The notes under the pieces were generated by a model. The model saw only the letters and a program-made list of their open reading frames with translations, was not told the DNA's origin and made no database searches. DNA of 5,803 nucleotides from CAYSCS01 sp964429695 (GTDB lineage: Bacteria; Acidobacteriota; Aminicenantia; Aminicenantales; Aminicenantaceae): NCBI GenBank assembly GCA_964429695.1, contig CAYSCS010000091.1, positions 1 to 5,803 of the forward strand, read 5' to 3'. A program made the translations under genes and the position numbers. Of the stretch, positions 5,711 through 5,803 are shown one piece after another; the first letter of the stretch is position 1; each line of letters opens with the position of its first letter.

Positions 5711-5803
5711 ACACAACCGGAGCCCATACGAGACATCGGCTTCAATATCATCTGGTATGGATACCCAAATATCGGAAACGGGTGTTGAAAGAGAAAATAG
5801 CCA
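5701..5803 (+). CDS. tnpA: IS200/IS605-family Y1 transposase TnpA, N-terminal part
   Basis: Only the first 34 codons are inside the window; the frame is open at the edge. The translation starts MARYTTGAHTRH and continues with YHLVWIPKYRKRVL (16-29), a highly characteristic N-terminal block of the IS200-like transposases (compare the family's typical YHLVWVTKYR). These enzymes act as dimers. They cut and rejoin single-stranded DNA at the element ends with a HUH motif and one catalytic tyrosine, both of which would lie beyond the window. I chose the ATG at 5701 because family members begin about 15 residues before YHLVW. The frame is open back to an ATG at 5638, adding 21 residues that do not look like the family and would cover the second hairpin. 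A GGAGG at 5675-5679 is about 21 bases from the chosen start, unusually far. Whether the gene is intact cannot be judged. Confidence 0.85.
   Translation, partial: MARYTTGAHTRHRLQYHLVWIPKYRKRVLKEKIA

Larger units (their letters stand above)
5612..5803 (+). mobile_element. Left part of an IS200/IS605-family insertion sequence (cut by window end)
   Basis: This segment combines a subterminal imperfect hairpin, further short inverted repeats and the start of a Y1 transposase gene. That is the organisation of the left end of IS200/IS605 elements, which move as single-stranded DNA and recognise hairpins rather than terminal inverted repeats. These elements make no target duplication, and the exact left boundary is not visible. 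It probably lies slightly to the left of 5612, within about 5588-5611. A TTGAT at 5584-5588 resembles the target of one known member, but I would not rely on it. The rest of tnpA, any tnpB and the right end lie beyond the window. Confidence 0.75.

Overview
The window is bacterial chromosome of moderate GC content, with AT-rich spacers. It carries a compact housekeeping operon on the minus strand, one convergent plus-strand gene, and the left edge of an insertion sequence. The organism cannot be named from this alone. The bacterial-type phosphorylating GAPDH, bacterial PGK, SecG and a class II tRNA-Leu without an encoded CCA end all point to a bacterium outside the enteric group. The gap-pgk-tpiA-secG order occurs in several phyla (Gram-positives, deltaproteobacteria-like lineages, candidate phyla), so it does not decide the question.

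Layout: positions 1-448 are AT-rich with no convincing gene, but contain a near-consensus sigma-70 promoter at 271-299. It probably drives the plus-strand gene at 458-1915 through a leader of about 150 nt. That gene encodes a 485-residue glycosyltransferase that I assign, from its motifs, to the glucosyl-3-phosphoglycerate synthase (GpgS, GT81) type; it has extra sequence compared with the usual family. A short intergenic stretch with small alternative hairpins (1941-1970) separates it from the convergent minus-strand unit, whose last gene is tRNA-Leu(GAG) at 1990-2078.

The minus-strand operon, in transcription order, is gap (5496-4495), pgk (4490-3309), tpiA (3298-2522) and secG (2525-2139), then the tRNA, which may also have its own promoter. 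Gaps are 4 nt and 10 nt, and tpiA and secG overlap in an ATGA. A strong Shine-Dalgarno site precedes gap. GAPDH, PGK and TIM form the triose-phosphate segment of glycolysis/gluconeogenesis, and SecG is a small membrane subunit of the Sec translocon. PGK makes or uses 3-phosphoglycerate, the acceptor expected for a GpgS-type enzyme. The convergent neighbour may therefore draw on this pathway for compatible-solute or polysaccharide-primer synthesis; that link is inference.

At the right end, 5612-5803, is the left end of an IS200/IS605-family element. It has a subterminal hairpin, a second perfect inverted repeat, and the first 34 codons of a Y1-type TnpA transposase, cut by the window end. The tnpA start codon lies in the loop of a third small inverted repeat. 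The most interesting items are the unusual GpgS-like enzyme beside a 3-phosphoglycerate-producing operon, and the structured left end of the IS inserted just upstream of the gap promoter region. I saw no wholly new system.
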